A stretch of 64,000 bases of DNA, from NCBI RefSeq assembly GCF_038181555.1, contig NZ_JBBWUA010000001.1, positions 186,001 through 250,000 on the forward strand. Reading direction: 5' to 3'. Origin of the DNA: Desulfitobacterium sp038181555 (GTDB lineage: Bacteria > Bacillota > Desulfitobacteriia > Desulfitobacteriales > Desulfitobacteriaceae). Below the pieces are notes generated by a model. The model did not search any database and was not told the DNA's origin. It worked only from the letters and a program-made list of their open reading frames with translations. Positions 34,325-43,564 of this stretch are shown here, piece after piece. Within the stretch, counting starts at the first letter, position 1; every line of letters begins with the position of its first letter. Made by a program: the position numbers and the translations under genes.

Positions 34325-34984
34325 ATGGACTATATTTTACAAATTCTCGGCCCCATGCTCGACGGCACGGTGGTCACCTTACAAATATTTTTTGTGACCA
34401 TTATAATGTCCTTGCCCCTAGGATTGTTGCTGGCTTTAGGGCGAATTTCTCGTTTTAAGCTATTGAATTCAGGAATTAGTATCTATATATGGATTTTCCG
34501 TGGCACGCCTTTGATGCTTCAGCTCTTATTTGTCTATTTCGGCTTGCCTTTTATACCTGTGATTGGGGAAGTTCTCACCCTCACAGATTTTCAAGCGGCT
34601 ATCTTGGCTTTTGTCTTGAATTATGCAGCCTACTTTGCGGAAATCTTCCGGGCGGGTATTCAGTCCATCGACCGGGGCCAATATGAAGGGGCTAGAGCTT
34701 TAGGTATGACCTATAGCCAGCTCATGCGCCGTATTATTCTTCCCCAAGTAATCAAACGGGTCTTACCTCCTCTGAGCAATGAGACCATTACCCTAGTTAA
34801 AGATACCTCTTTGATTTATGTTTTAGCCATGAATGATTTACTACGCACCACGAAAGCTTTGGTGCAGCGGGACTTTACTATGACCCCCTTCATCGTTGCC
34901 GGCATCTTTTACTTGATTATGACTTTAATTCTGACTTATGGCTTCCAAAAGCTGGAGAAGCGTTATGCGATCTACGATGAATAG
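34325..34984 (+). CDS. Polar amino-acid ABC transporter permease
   Basis: About 219 residues with about five membrane helices. ATG 34325 lies 6 bp after GAGGAGAG. Family marks: FRGTPLMLQLLFVYFGLP and the coupling loop EGARALGMTYSQLMRRIILP, followed by PPLSNETITLVKDTSLIYVL. HisM/GlnP class. It forms the channel with the ATPase 18 bp downstream. Confidence 0.93.
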   Translation: MDYILQILGPMLDGTVVTLQIFFVTIIMSLPLGLLLALGRISRFKLLNSGISIYIWIFRGTPLMLQLLFVYFGLPFIPVIGEVLTLTDFQAAILAFVLNYAAYFAEIFRAGIQSIDRGQYEGARALGMTYSQLMRRIILPQVIKRVLPPLSNETITLVKDTSLIYVLAMNDLLRTTKALVQRDFTMTPFIVAGIFYLIMTLILTYGFQKLEKRYAIYDE

Positions 34985-35002
34985 GGATTGGGGTGATCTG
35001 GG

Positions 35003-35767
35003 ATGAAAATGATCAGTGCCTTAAATATTGAAAAGAAATTTGATAAGTTAGAAGTTCTGAAAAGCGTCACTTTGGAAGTGTACAAAGGCGAGGTAGTTGC
35101 CATTATTGGTCCTTCCGGATCTGGGAAAAGCACCTTCCTTCGCTGCCTTAATCGGCTGGAAAACATTGATGGTGGAAGCATTGTCATTGAAGGTGATGAA
35201 TTAGTAACCACAACTTCTGATGGAAAAGTAATGTACGCCGAAGAAACACAGGCACGCATGATCTGCCGTAAGATGGGGATGGTTTTTCAACAGTTTAATC
35301 TGTTCCCGCACCTGACCGTTTTGGATAATGTCATCGAAGCACCCATAACCGTAAAGGGTGTTAAGAAGGAAGAGATTATCCCAGAAGCTGAGGAACTACT
35401 GCGCAAGGTAGGCTTGCAAGATAAGCTAGGCAGCTATCCGTCACGACTATCCGGTGGCCAAAAGCAACGTGTGGCTATTGCCCGTGCCTTAGCCATGAAG
35501 CCTGATATCATGCTCTTTGACGAACCTACCTCCGCACTGGATCCTGAATTAACCGGAGAAGTGCTCAAGGCCATGCGACAGCTTGCTGAAGAGCATATGA
35601 CCATGATCGTCGTGACTCATGAAATGGGCTTTGCTCGTGAAGTGGCAAACCGAGTGATATTTATGGACAATGGCGAAATTATTGAGCAAGGGGATCCAGA
35701 AGATGTGTTTGGAAATCCTCAACACATGCGTACTCAAGCTTTTTTGAATCATATGAGTGCAAAGTGA
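35003..35767 (+). CDS. Polar amino-acid ABC transporter ATPase (GlnQ/HisP class)
   Basis: A 254-residue ATPase. Walker A GPSGSGKSTFLRCLNRLE, Q-loop MVFQQFNLFPHLTVLDNV, signature LSGGQKQRVAIARAL, Walker B IMLFDEPTSALDP and H-loop VTHEMGFAREVANRV are present. It has a 15-residue insert (TTTSDGKVMYAEETQ) before the Q-loop, known in HisP-like proteins. The start could also be the ATG at 35009. Last gene of the transporter; a terminator follows at 35783. Confidence 0.94.
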   Translation: MKMISALNIEKKFDKLEVLKSVTLEVYKGEVVAIIGPSGSGKSTFLRCLNRLENIDGGSIVIEGDELVTTTSDGKVMYAEETQARMICRKMGMVFQQFNLFPHLTVLDNVIEAPITVKGVKKEEIIPEAEELLRKVGLQDKLGSYPSRLSGGQKQRVAIARALAMKPDIMLFDEPTSALDPELTGEVLKAMRQLAEEHMTMIVVTHEMGFAREVANRVIFMDNGEIIEQGDPEDVFGNPQHMRTQAFLNHMSAK

Positions 35768-35782
35768 GATTAAAACTATAGA

Positions 35783-35818
35783 AGGTAGCAATGTCTTGAC
35801 ATTGCTACCTGTTTTATA
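35783..35818 (+). terminator. Terminator of the amino-acid transporter
   Basis: AGGTAGCAATGTC and GACATTGCTACCT pair completely around TT, followed by GTTTTATATT. It is 15 bp after the ATPase stop. Confidence 0.85.
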
Positions 35819-36062
35819 TTATTATCTATTTAAAATTATTATTTTTTCTGAAAAAGAGGATTATATCGCAAGATGGCGAATATTAGGATTTAATTAGGAA
35901 ATGTAAGATTTTTACTTATTTTTATTAAGTAATTTATACCATTTTGTATTTATTAACACTTTATAATTTTGGTTACGTAACATCCGTTTATTAAGTTGTT
36001 TCGCTATGGTTTTGGCTATAATCGTAAGAAAAATCACTAACTAATGACCTCTATCGAATTAT

Positions 36063-36099
36063 CACTAATGAACCATCACTAATGAGTTAGCACTAATGA
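36063..36099 (+). repeat. Triplicated CACTAATGA motif
   Basis: CACTAATGA occurs at 36063-36071, 36076-36084 and 36091-36099, with an imperfect copy at about 36034. Intervals are 13 and 15 bp. It lies in the AT-rich 420-bp gap before the GGDEF gene; the rest of that gap (35819-36030) shows nothing recognisable. Confidence 0.5.
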
Positions 36100-36187
36100 A
36101 TTAGCACGGACAAGTAAGATAAGCATGAGCGCTTGTGCAGTAGGAAACATTCTGGTTGACCGATTGTCGTCGAAAGGTGTGGGTGGT

Positions 36188-36934
36188 ATGGATATAATTA
36201 AAAATAGCCTTAAGAAGCTATTTTTAGCCTATCCAAGTTTAATCCTCGCACTTTCAGGCGTATGCCTCTGGATTTTTGTCTATTTGATTTATTGGGTTTT
36301 GCCACTGAATCAGGCACGTTGGGTTTGGTTTTTCGTTGTGGCGGTCCTCATCTATAATGGAATCTTGTTAGGCAATTTCGTTAAGACTCTAGCAGTTAAA
36401 GGATATACAGACGCACTTACAGGTCTGCCCAATAAAGGTTTTATGTATCTACGGCTCAATATTGATATTGAAAAATACACACGAAGGCAAAAAGATTATT
36501 CATTAGCCATGATTGATATTGATCGTTTTAAGAAAATTAATGACACATACGGCCATCTTGCGGGCGATAAAGTCATCAAAGAAGTAGCAGACATCATAAA
36601 GCACAGTGTAAGAGCTAGCGATTCAGTGATTCGCTGGGGCGGTGAGGAGTTTGCAGTATTACTCCCTGAGACTAGTGAAGAAGGGGCTGCCAGTCTCGTC
36701 GATCGAATCCGCACAGTGATCGAATCTCATGATTTTGGCCCTGCCGTGGAATCTCACAAAGTGACGATCAGTGCGGGAGTGGTTTCTTTTAAAAACCTTC
36801 AAGAAGTCAGACAAAGAGAAAAGCATCTTACGAATCCAACAGATCTCATTGTCAATTTTTCAGACCGAGCCTTGTACCAAGCTAAGCAAACACGCAATAC
36901 GGTCTGTTGCTTCAACCATGGGATTATTGCTTAA
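36188..36934 (+). CDS. Small membrane GGDEF protein
   Basis: About 248 residues from ATG 36188 (GGTGTGGGTGG upstream); a start at 36125 would add 21 unlikely residues. Two membrane helices (about 17-35 and 45-64) are followed directly by a GGDEF domain (about 75-240) with YTDALTGLPNKG, IDRFKKINDTYGHLAGDKVI and the site RWGGEEFAVLLPE. All catalytic positions look intact, so c-di-GMP synthesis is likely. No sensor domain is visible apart from the membrane part. Third GGDEF protein in the window. Confidence 0.88.
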   Translation: MDIIKNSLKKLFLAYPSLILALSGVCLWIFVYLIYWVLPLNQARWVWFFVVAVLIYNGILLGNFVKTLAVKGYTDALTGLPNKGFMYLRLNIDIEKYTRRQKDYSLAMIDIDRFKKINDTYGHLAGDKVIKEVADIIKHSVRASDSVIRWGGEEFAVLLPETSEEGAASLVDRIRTVIESHDFGPAVESHKVTISAGVVSFKNLQEVRQREKHLTNPTDLIVNFSDRALYQAKQTRNTVCCFNHGIIA

Positions 36935-36971
36935 CCCATCAGCAATATAAAAAGCATAATGAAACACAAGT

Positions 36972-36998
36972 CGAAGGTGAAGAGCCTTCGGCTTTTTT
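36972..36998 (+). terminator. Terminator of the small GGDEF gene
   Basis: CGAAGG (36972-36977), loop TGAAGAG, CCTTCG (36985-36990), then GCTTTTTTAA. Confidence 0.75.
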
Positions 36999-37261
36999 AA
37001 TTGATCATAGATCATTGCTCAGGGGAGGCGGTACCCTCATTACTTGATCGAAGTGTCGAGAGTGGAAGTCGAAAGTTGTTGAAAAAAGAGTTAAATTAAG
37101 ATAAAAGATAGCATTGACATATTTCTTGTTGTATTTAATAATAAAAACATGAAGAAATAGGAAATAGAGTGATAACTTACCTTTATCCGTTTAAAATTGT
37201 AAATGCCTCTATCACAGAAAAGGAAAAGGAAAGAAAAAAAGAAAGAAAGAAGAGGATTAAG

Positions 37262-39250
37262 TTGAAAAGTATTCGAACACGATTAGTTGTTTATTTTACC
37301 ATTTTAGTATTGCTTTCAACGGTAGCGTTGGGCATTGTTGCTACCCTGAGAGCAAGTGATGCTCTTACCGTTGAAGGGGAAGAAGCTCTCGTCTTACTGG
37401 CAAGTGACGCGGCCAAACTAACAGAAAGTCGCCTGGAAACCCAAAGTACATATTTACAGATGATTGCCTCACGAGAAGACATTCAGACCATGGATTGGCA
37501 AGTCCAGCAGCCTATATTAAAAGGGCAATTAGCTAATACGAAATTCTTAGACATCGGCGTCGTTCAGATGGATGGCTCCGTCAGCTATTCCGATGGCTCG
37601 ACCAATAATTTGGGGGATCGGGATTACGTTAAGAAGGCCTTAAACGGGGAGTTGGCTATATCAGACATAATCATAAGTAAAGTAACGAACTCCCTGGTCC
37701 TCATGTATGCTGCACCAATCAAGAAAGATGGTCAAGTGGTCGGAGCTTTGGTGGGTCGCAGAGATGGCGACGCCTTAAGTCTCATTACTGATGATACCGG
37801 GTATGGGGAAAATGGCTATGGCTATATCATCAACGGCAAGGGTGTTGTAGTAGCCCACCCTGATCGAGATAAGGTGTTCAGTCAATTCAATCCCATCGAA
37901 GCAGTAAAGGAAGATCAATCTCAAGCATCAGTTGCGACACTATTTGAAAAGATGCTAGCAGATAAGCAAGGGGTTAGTGAATATTCCTTTAACGGCGGAG
38001 ATTTTTATGCGGGCTATGCCCCTATTGAAGGTAGAGACTGGATATTTGTGATAACTGCAAGTCAAAATGAAGTTTTAGCAGCCATTCCCACCCTGCGCAT
38101 GAGTATTTTATTCGCTGCAGCGATCATTTTGTTAGTGAGTATAGGTCTGGTTCTTATCATCGGAAATTCTATCGCTAAGCCCATTGTTAAGGTGGCAAAC
38201 CATTCCGAGAAAATCGCTAATCTGGATGTTACCCACAATGTACCTGAAGATTTGCTTAAACGGCAAGATGAAATTGGCGACTTAGCCAAAGGATTCCAAG
38301 TCGTTACCACAAGCCTTAGAGAGTTTATCAGCGATGTAAAAGCATCCTCTGAGCAAGTCGCTGCTGTCTCTGTACAATTGACTTCCGCGACCCAACAAAG
38401 CTCTATTGTTGCCGAAGAAGTAGCGAAAGCTGTTGTGGAAATCGCCAGAGGGGCTACGGAGCAAGCTAGCAATACGGAAGAAGGCTCAACAAAAGCGTCG
38501 CACCTTGGTCAAGCCATTGAGAACGACATGTCCCATACTAAAGCCTTAAACGGCGCCGCTCGGGAAGTGGTTATCGTTGTCGATGAAGGCCTCAAGGAGA
38601 TTGATGATCTTTCTCGTATTTCTCAAGAAAGCGATTGCGCCACCCAAGAAATCTACACTGTTATCATTAAAACGAATGAGAGCTCTCAAAAGATTGAACA
38701 AGCCAGTAACGTCATCGCTTCTATAGCTGACCAAACCAATCTACTGGCCCTCAACGCCGCTATCGAAGCAGCCAGAGCAGGAGAGGCAGGAAGAGGATTT
38801 TCCGTAGTAGCCGAAGAGATCAGGAAGCTTGCCGAGCAATCCTCGACTTCTACTAAGTCCATCGATATGGTGGTCAAGGAATTGCAGCATAATACCCAAG
38901 AAGCAGTCAAGACCATGGAGAGAGTTTCCGCTATTTCAAAGCAACAAGCAGAGAAGGTTATTAGTAGCAAAGATAAATATCGCTTGATCGCAGAAGCCAT
39001 GAATGAAGCCATCAAAGCTGTGGAAGAACTGAATGTATCTAGTTCAGTAATGGAAAAGATGAAAAGTGAGATTCTTCTTTCCCTGCAGAACCTTTCGGCA
39101 ATCGCTGAAGAAAATTCCGCTGCCACAGAGGAAGTCACGGCCTCCATGGAAGAACAGACGGCATCGATCGAGGAAATCGCTGCTTCTGCTGAAGGTATGT
39201 CCGATTTAGCTAAGAATCTTAATACAATTATCGCGAGATTTAAAGTATAG
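37262..39250 (+). CDS. Methyl-accepting chemotaxis protein with Cache sensor
   Basis: About 662 residues. TTG 37262 is preferred: it follows AGAGGAT at 8 bp and gives MKSIRTRLVVYFTIL; a longer frame to 37169 would translate a purine-rich stretch into a Lys/Glu run. TM1 is about 9-32. An extracellular dCache domain (about 40-270; LDIGVVQMDGSVSY, GDRDYVKKALNG) follows. TM2 is about 280-303, then HAMP. The C-terminal signalling hairpin carries LALNAAIEAARAGEAGRGF and VVAEEIRKLAEQSS. Ligand unknown; small carboxylates or amino acids are usual for Cache receptors. No chemotaxis partner genes adjoin. Confidence 0.93.
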   Translation: MKSIRTRLVVYFTILVLLSTVALGIVATLRASDALTVEGEEALVLLASDAAKLTESRLETQSTYLQMIASREDIQTMDWQVQQPILKGQLANTKFLDIGVVQMDGSVSYSDGSTNNLGDRDYVKKALNGELAISDIIISKVTNSLVLMYAAPIKKDGQVVGALVGRRDGDALSLITDDTGYGENGYGYIINGKGVVVAHPDRDKVFSQFNPIEAVKEDQSQASVATLFEKMLADKQGVSEYSFNGGDFYAGYAPIEGRDWIFVITASQNEVLAAIPTLRMSILFAAAIILLVSIGLVLIIGNSIAKPIVKVANHSEKIANLDVTHNVPEDLLKRQDEIGDLAKGFQVVTTSLREFISDVKASSEQVAAVSVQLTSATQQSSIVAEEVAKAVVEIARGATEQASNTEEGSTKASHLGQAIENDMSHTKALNGAAREVVIVVDEGLKEIDDLSRISQESDCATQEIYTVIIKTNESSQKIEQASNVIASIADQTNLLALNAAIEAARAGEAGRGFSVVAEEIRKLAEQSSTSTKSIDMVVKELQHNTQEAVKTMERVSAISKQQAEKVISSKDKYRLIAEAMNEAIKAVEELNVSSSVMEKMKSEILLSLQNLSAIAEENSAATEEVTASMEEQTASIEEIAASAEGMSDLAKNLNTIIARFKV

Positions 39251-39259
39251 GATCTGCTT

Positions 39260-39292
39260 GAGGCAAGGCAACCGTAAAGGTAGCTTTGCCTC
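39260..39292 (+). terminator. Hairpin after the chemoreceptor gene
   Basis: GAGGCAA (39260-39266) pairs with TTGCCTC (39286-39292). Only a weak T-rich stretch follows, so it is a moderate terminator. Confidence 0.5.
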
Positions 39293-39366
39293 ATTTACGT
39301 ATGAGAGGCTACAAGTGTTTTTTCGAACCTTTTCTAATATTTCCTAGACAATGTTCGAAAAAACTA

Positions 39367-39395
39367 TTGACCTTCGATAAAGTCTTAGTTACAAT
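39367..39395 (+). promoter_or_regulatory. Promoter of the purine riboswitch transcript
   Basis: TTGACC (39367-39372) and TACAAT (39390-39395) with a 17-bp spacer, 22 bp before the riboswitch. Confidence 0.6.
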
Positions 39396-39416
39396 AAGGA
39401 CTGTACTAATTTCATA

Positions 39417-39574
39417 CTGTTCATATATCCGCAGAGATAGGGTCTGCAAGTTTCTACCAGGCTGCCGTAAATGGCCTGACTATGAGCAAAAACTGTGCCG
39501 TGCTGCGCATCATTAGAGCCCAGGCGGAGTGTTTTACTCATTTTTTTGAGTCAAGCACTCTGCTTGGGTTTTTG
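39417..39574 (+). promoter_or_regulatory. Purine (guanine-type) riboswitch with terminator
   Basis: P1 is TGTTCATA (39419-39426) / TATGAGCA (39481-39488). P2 is GCAG/CTGC with loop GATAGGGT. P3 is AGGC/GCCT with loop TGCCGTAAAT. The joining segment is TTTCTACC. The base before TATG is C (GACTATG), the mark of guanine or hypoxanthine/xanthine sensors rather than adenine. A terminator CCCAGGCGGAGTG (39519-39531) / CACTCTGCTTGGG (39556-39568) plus TTTTTG follows. Purine binding would stop the transporter transcript. Confidence 0.93.
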
Positions 39575-39656
39575 TATTCCTGTCGGTCGCTAGTCGGGTT
39601 CTGTTTAAGCTCAAAATGAAAAGAAAGAACTGCATCAGAAAGAGGAGGAAATTCCT

Positions 39657-41003
39657 GTGGCCAACCAAGCAAAACATCCTGTCGACGAAGTACTACCTTT
39701 TGGGCAACTTTTCCTTTATGGCTTACAGCACGTACTCGCCATGTACGCCGGAGCAGTAGCTGTTCCTTTGATCATTGCCGGGGCAGCAGGATTAACCAAA
39801 GAACAAACAGCTTTTCTAATTAATGCGGACTTATTCACTTGTGGTATCGCAACTTTAATTCAAACCATCGGTTTCTGGAAATTCGGCATCCGTATTCCCG
39901 TTATTCAGGGTGTTACCTTTGCCGCCGTAACACCCATGGTCATGATTGCTCAAAGTCAAGGCATGACAGGGATTTTTGGGGCTGTCATAATCGCCGGATT
40001 GTTTACCCTCTTAATTGCACCCTTTTTCAGTAAACTGATTCGCTTTTTTCCGCCGGTCGTCACGGGAAGTGTCATTACCATTATCGGTATCTCACTCCTG
40101 CAGGTTGGTGTAAACTGGGCAGCCGGAGGTGTCGGCAACCCGAATTATGGTTCGCTGACCTTTTTAGGAGTAGCCGGTATTGTGCTTTTGACCATTCTGC
40201 TCGTCAATAAATATTGTACAGGTTTTCTTGCCAATATTAGTGTGCTAATCGGTCTGGTAGTTGGAATGATTGTGGCCGTTCCCTTAGGGCTTGTAAACTT
40301 CAGTGGAGTAGGCAACGCGGCTTGGATCGGTATTGATACACCTTTTTACTTTGGATTACCTACCTTTGAGTTGGGAGCAATCATCGCCATGATCCTCGTC
40401 ATGCTCGTTGTGATGGTCGAATCTACCGGAGATTTCCTCGCTATCGGTGAAATTGTCGGTAAAGATATTAGTGAGGATGACTTAACTCGCGGCCTAAGAG
40501 CGGACGGCCTATCCACTATGCTCGGCGGAATCTTTAATGCCTTTCCTTACACCGCTTTTGCGCAAAACGTAGGTCTGGTGGGCCTCACCGGCATCAAGAG
40601 CCGTTTCGTAGTCGCTACCTCTGGTCTAATCTTAGTTGTGCTCGGTCTATTTCCTAAAGTGGCTACAGTCGTCGCCTCCGTCCCCAGTGCAGTCCTCGGA
40701 GGTGCAGGCATAGCTATGTTTGGTATCGTAGCAGCCAATGGAATTAAGACGTTAAGCAAGGTGGATTTTAGCAATAATCATAATCTATTTATTGTTGCTA
40801 TCAGCATCGGCATTGGGCTCATTCCTTTGGTTTCTCCTAACTTTTTCTCTCTCTTCCCAGCCTGGACCCAAACCATTCTCCACAGTGGAATTACCTTAGG
40901 CTCCATTACCGCGATTGTGCTTAATGCCTTCTTCAATGGACCTACTTCCGGAGCAAAGAAGGAAGAACACATGGATGAAGTTGTGGCAAGTACCGCGAAA
41001 TAG
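39657..41003 (+). CDS. NCS2-family xanthine/purine permease
   Basis: A 448-residue transporter with about 12 to 14 membrane segments. GTG 39657 follows AGAGGAGGAAATTCCT. NCS2 marks: QHVLAMYAGAVAVPLIIAGA, the VESTGDFLAIGEIVGK segment with the Glu of the substrate site, and NAFPYTAFAQNVGLVGLTGI, typical of the xanthine/uric-acid group. Riboswitch control and the downstream molybdenum hydroxylase genes support xanthine or another purine as cargo. A hairpin at 41039 lies between it and the next gene. Confidence 0.92.
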   Translation: MANQAKHPVDEVLPFGQLFLYGLQHVLAMYAGAVAVPLIIAGAAGLTKEQTAFLINADLFTCGIATLIQTIGFWKFGIRIPVIQGVTFAAVTPMVMIAQSQGMTGIFGAVIIAGLFTLLIAPFFSKLIRFFPPVVTGSVITIIGISLLQVGVNWAAGGVGNPNYGSLTFLGVAGIVLLTILLVNKYCTGFLANISVLIGLVVGMIVAVPLGLVNFSGVGNAAWIGIDTPFYFGLPTFELGAIIAMILVMLVVMVESTGDFLAIGEIVGKDISEDDLTRGLRADGLSTMLGGIFNAFPYTAFAQNVGLVGLTGIKSRFVVATSGLILVVLGLFPKVATVVASVPSAVLGGAGIAMFGIVAANGIKTLSKVDFSNNHNLFIVAISIGIGLIPLVSPNFFSLFPAWTQTILHSGITLGSITAIVLNAFFNGPTSGAKKEEHMDEVVASTAK

Positions 41004-41038
41004 AAAACCACTAAATGATATGAATAGCAGGAAAACGT

Positions 41039-41066
41039 GGGTGGGGAGAAATCTCCACCCATTTTG
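41039..41066 (+). terminator. Hairpin after the permease gene
   Basis: GGGTGGGGA (41039-41047), loop GAAA, TCTCCACCC (41052-41060), then ATTTTGC. Possibly a partial terminator between permease and the hydroxylase gene group. Confidence 0.65.
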
Positions 41067-41164
41067 CAAGAATTATGGTAATACGGCTTGCATCACTAAA
41101 ATGATTCTGCCATGATTAATAAAAAGAGACATGTAGAAATAAGGCGGGTTGAGGTGAGGATAAA

Positions 41165-41944
41165 ATGCTCAGACAAAAAACAGTCACCTTATGGGAGATG
41201 ACAGGTTATGCTGAAGTGATTGTCTTCATTGGTGCAGGAGGAAAAACTACTGCACTGCAAGCCTTGGCTCAAGAAATTCATTCCCAAGGGCGCCGGGTCA
41301 TTGGGACAACTACGACCAAGGTTTACCCCATGCCCAGCTCCTTTTGGCAGAGCTGGGAGCGTCCTGATATTCCACCTCCACAAGGGATCGACAAGCCTTG
41401 CTTTTGGTACAGGGGAAACGGTGAAGAGAATAAATGGCTGGGACCTAGGGTGCAGATCGTGGACCAAGCCCTGAATGAGCGAACGAAGGATAGTGGGGTT
41501 TGGCTCGTTGAAGGGGATGGAGCACGGGGGAAAAAACTAAAATGTTGGAATCAGCATGAGCCTCAGATACCCTTAAAAAGCCAAGTAGCTATCCTTCTAA
41601 TCTCCGGAGGACTTTGGGGGAGAACTCTCACCGAAGAGGAGATCCACCGGTCGGAAGAATGTCCCGAGTTTCTAGGCGGACTCTGGGCTTCTGAAAATGC
41701 TGCAGATTATATTCTTAATTCCCCGGTATTTTATCCTGAGTATAAAGAGTTGTCTTGGATTGTCCTTTTTAATGCCTTCAACGACCCATCCTACTCTAAC
41801 CTTGAGGGAATCAGCCAGGCTGTACTCAAGAGTCTGGAAGGGCAATTTATAAACTCTCGTCCCAGTCGGACTCAGCCCCGGCACCTTCGCATAGCGGAGG
41901 GAGATGTCAAGAAAGGGAGCTTAACATGTTGCGATTTGTGGTAA
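41165..41944 (+). CDS. yqeC: YqeC-type selenium-hydroxylase accessory protein
   Basis: A 259-residue protein of the YqeC family, starting with a P-loop-like VIVFIGAGGKTTALQALAQE and containing VIGTTTTKVYP and LVEGDGARGKKLK. In genomes that make selenium-dependent molybdenum hydroxylases it co-occurs with YqeB, MocA and XdhC-like proteins. The exact reaction is unknown; the P-loop suggests nucleotide use. It overlaps the mocA gene by 19 bp. The operon continues to 48364. Confidence 0.88.
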   Translation: MLRQKTVTLWEMTGYAEVIVFIGAGGKTTALQALAQEIHSQGRRVIGTTTTKVYPMPSSFWQSWERPDIPPPQGIDKPCFWYRGNGEENKWLGPRVQIVDQALNERTKDSGVWLVEGDGARGKKLKCWNQHEPQIPLKSQVAILLISGGLWGRTLTEEEIHRSEECPEFLGGLWASENAADYILNSPVFYPEYKELSWIVLFNAFNDPSYSNLEGISQAVLKSLEGQFINSRPSRTQPRHLRIAEGDVKKGSLTCCDLW

Positions 41945-42573
41945 TGGCTGCAGGAAAGGCTTCGCGAATGGGACAGGACAAGCTGTCTCTGCCCTGGGGG
42001 GATACAACCATTCTTGGCCATGTGCTCCGAACCCTTAAATTGGCGATTCGAGAACATTCTAGAGGAGCGAACCATCAGGAAGTTCATTGCGAAATCCTTG
42101 TGATTGCCCCTAAAGCTTGCTCAGCCTATCGTCTTGGTGAAGAGGGTAACTTCTTAATACATGATGATTTTATAGCCAGTAATTGTCAGTGGATTCAATC
42201 AGAGCTAGGACAACCCTTGTCTCAGACAATCCGTAGCGGTTTAAAAGATTATTCCTTAGACGGACCCGGAATTTGTTTTATTCCCGGAGACCAAGTGGGC
42301 ATGGATGAACAGACCCTAGCACGAATGATTCAAATTTTTATTGAAGAAGTACCGGATTTCTTGGTCCCTAAAGCCCTAGAAGTCATAGGTTCCCCCGTAT
42401 TTTTCCACTCTCGTTATATTTCTGAACTAATGAATCTCCAAGGCGAACAAGGGGGCAAGCAGGTCCTAAATCGCTATCGAGAACGCTGGGTAAGCTTTCC
42501 TGTACCCGATGGTTTTTTTCTCGACATCGATACTATGACGGAATATCTCTCGCATCGCCCTAAGCTAGGCTAG
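41926..42573 (+). CDS. mocA: Molybdenum cofactor cytidylyltransferase (MocA-like)
   Basis: A 215-residue nucleotidyltransferase. The N-terminal motif VMAAGKASRMGQDKLSLPWG binds CTP. A central CFIPGDQVGMDE corresponds to the metal site (usually PxDxP-like; here GDQVGM). It converts Mo-molybdopterin to the cytosine dinucleotide form that xanthine dehydrogenase-type enzymes need. An in-line 35-residue stretch (about 45-80) differs from typical MocA. Translationally coupled to yqeC. Confidence 0.88.
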   Translation: MLRFVVMAAGKASRMGQDKLSLPWGDTTILGHVLRTLKLAIREHSRGANHQEVHCEILVIAPKACSAYRLGEEGNFLIHDDFIASNCQWIQSELGQPLSQTIRSGLKDYSLDGPGICFIPGDQVGMDEQTLARMIQIFIEEVPDFLVPKALEVIGSPVFFHSRYISELMNLQGEQGGKQVLNRYRERWVSFPVPDGFFLDIDTMTEYLSHRPKLG

Positions 42574-42736
42574 GAAAGCACCTTGCTAAGAAGATTTTGC
42601 ATTCTAAGATTCGAATAATAATGGGTGACAAAAATATTGATACGCTAAATTTAATAAGCTATATCTGACAGAAACTGTTACGTATCAAGTCAGAATGCTA
42701 ACTAAACTTTTATGAGCTGTAAGGTGGTGTGATAAT

Positions 42737-43564
42737 ATGAATCCAGAACTCATGCAAAAAGTGAATAGTCTCATCCAAACGAAGGAAAGTGGTATTCTGG
42801 GGACCGTTATCACCTGTGAGATAAAGGATTTACCTCGTGGGAGCAAATTTCTAGTCAATAGCAAAGGAGAGCTTCTTGCCGGAGAGCTGCCGGAGGGCTT
42901 GCTTTCCTTGCTACATGAACCGATTCAAAGGGTATTTCTTCAGAGAAAGGCGGAGCGACTGCCCATCGGGAGTACCCTTTCCTTGGAGCTAAGCGATTCT
43001 TATTCTTCCCTAGAACTATTTTTAGATCCGATTATCCCTACCCATCGTCTGATCATTCTGGGTGGAGGCCATATCGCCCTTCCCTTAGTCCAGATGGGAA
43101 AGCTTCTGAATTATGAAGTGACCGTCATTGATGATCGTCCCTCCTTCGCCAATAAGGGACGTTTTCCTGAAGCGGACCAGGTGATTTGTCAGGATTTTCA
43201 GAGTGCTCTTCAGGAATTAACCTTCGACGAGAGTACCTATGTCATCGTCGTGACCCGCGGACATCGCTATGATCAAACCTGCTTAGAAGAAGTACTCAAG
43301 CGGCCTCAAACTGCCTATCTGGGGATGATCGGCAGCCGCCGCAAAGTAGCAACGATTATGAACAATCTAAGAGAAAATGGCTATAGTCAAGAGGTCCTCG
43401 ATCGAGTCTATACCCCGATTGGCTTAGATATAGGAGCGCAAACTCCAGAAGAAATTGCAGTCAGCATCATAGCCGAGATGATTATGGTCGACCGCTATGG
43501 CTTCAGTCAAGGAAGGATGGGTGCCACTTGGACCATAAAGTCATTGAAGCAATCAGTCAATTAA
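42737..43564 (+). CDS. XdhC-like cofactor maturation protein (degenerate N-terminal, Rossmann C-terminal)
   Basis: A 275-residue protein. The C-terminal half (about 105-250) is the XdhC Rossmann domain: IILGGGHIALPLVQMGKLLN, VTRGHRYDQTCLEEVL, YLGMIGSRRKVATIMNNL. The N-terminal 100 residues have the size of the XdhC/CoxI domain but lack its GSTPR and GGGCxE motifs. XdhC proteins carry or sulfurate the molybdenum cofactor before insertion into xanthine dehydrogenase. The missing motif may be supplied by the small protein that overlaps its end. Here selenium transfer instead of sulfur is plausible given yqeB and yqeC. Confidence 0.85.
   Translation: MNPELMQKVNSLIQTKESGILGTVITCEIKDLPRGSKFLVNSKGELLAGELPEGLLSLLHEPIQRVFLQRKAERLPIGSTLSLELSDSYSSLELFLDPIIPTHRLIILGGGHIALPLVQMGKLLNYEVTVIDDRPSFANKGRFPEADQVICQDFQSALQELTFDESTYVIVVTRGHRYDQTCLEEVLKRPQTAYLGMIGSRRKVATIMNNLRENGYSQEVLDRVYTPIGLDIGAQTPEEIAVSIIAEMIMVDRYGFSQGRMGATWTIKSLKQSVN

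Noticed and set aside
37169..37261. Upstream extension of the chemoreceptor with a Lys/Glu-rich run
   Set aside because: It is a translated purine-rich ribosome-binding region; the TTG at 37262 gives a normal receptor N-terminus.
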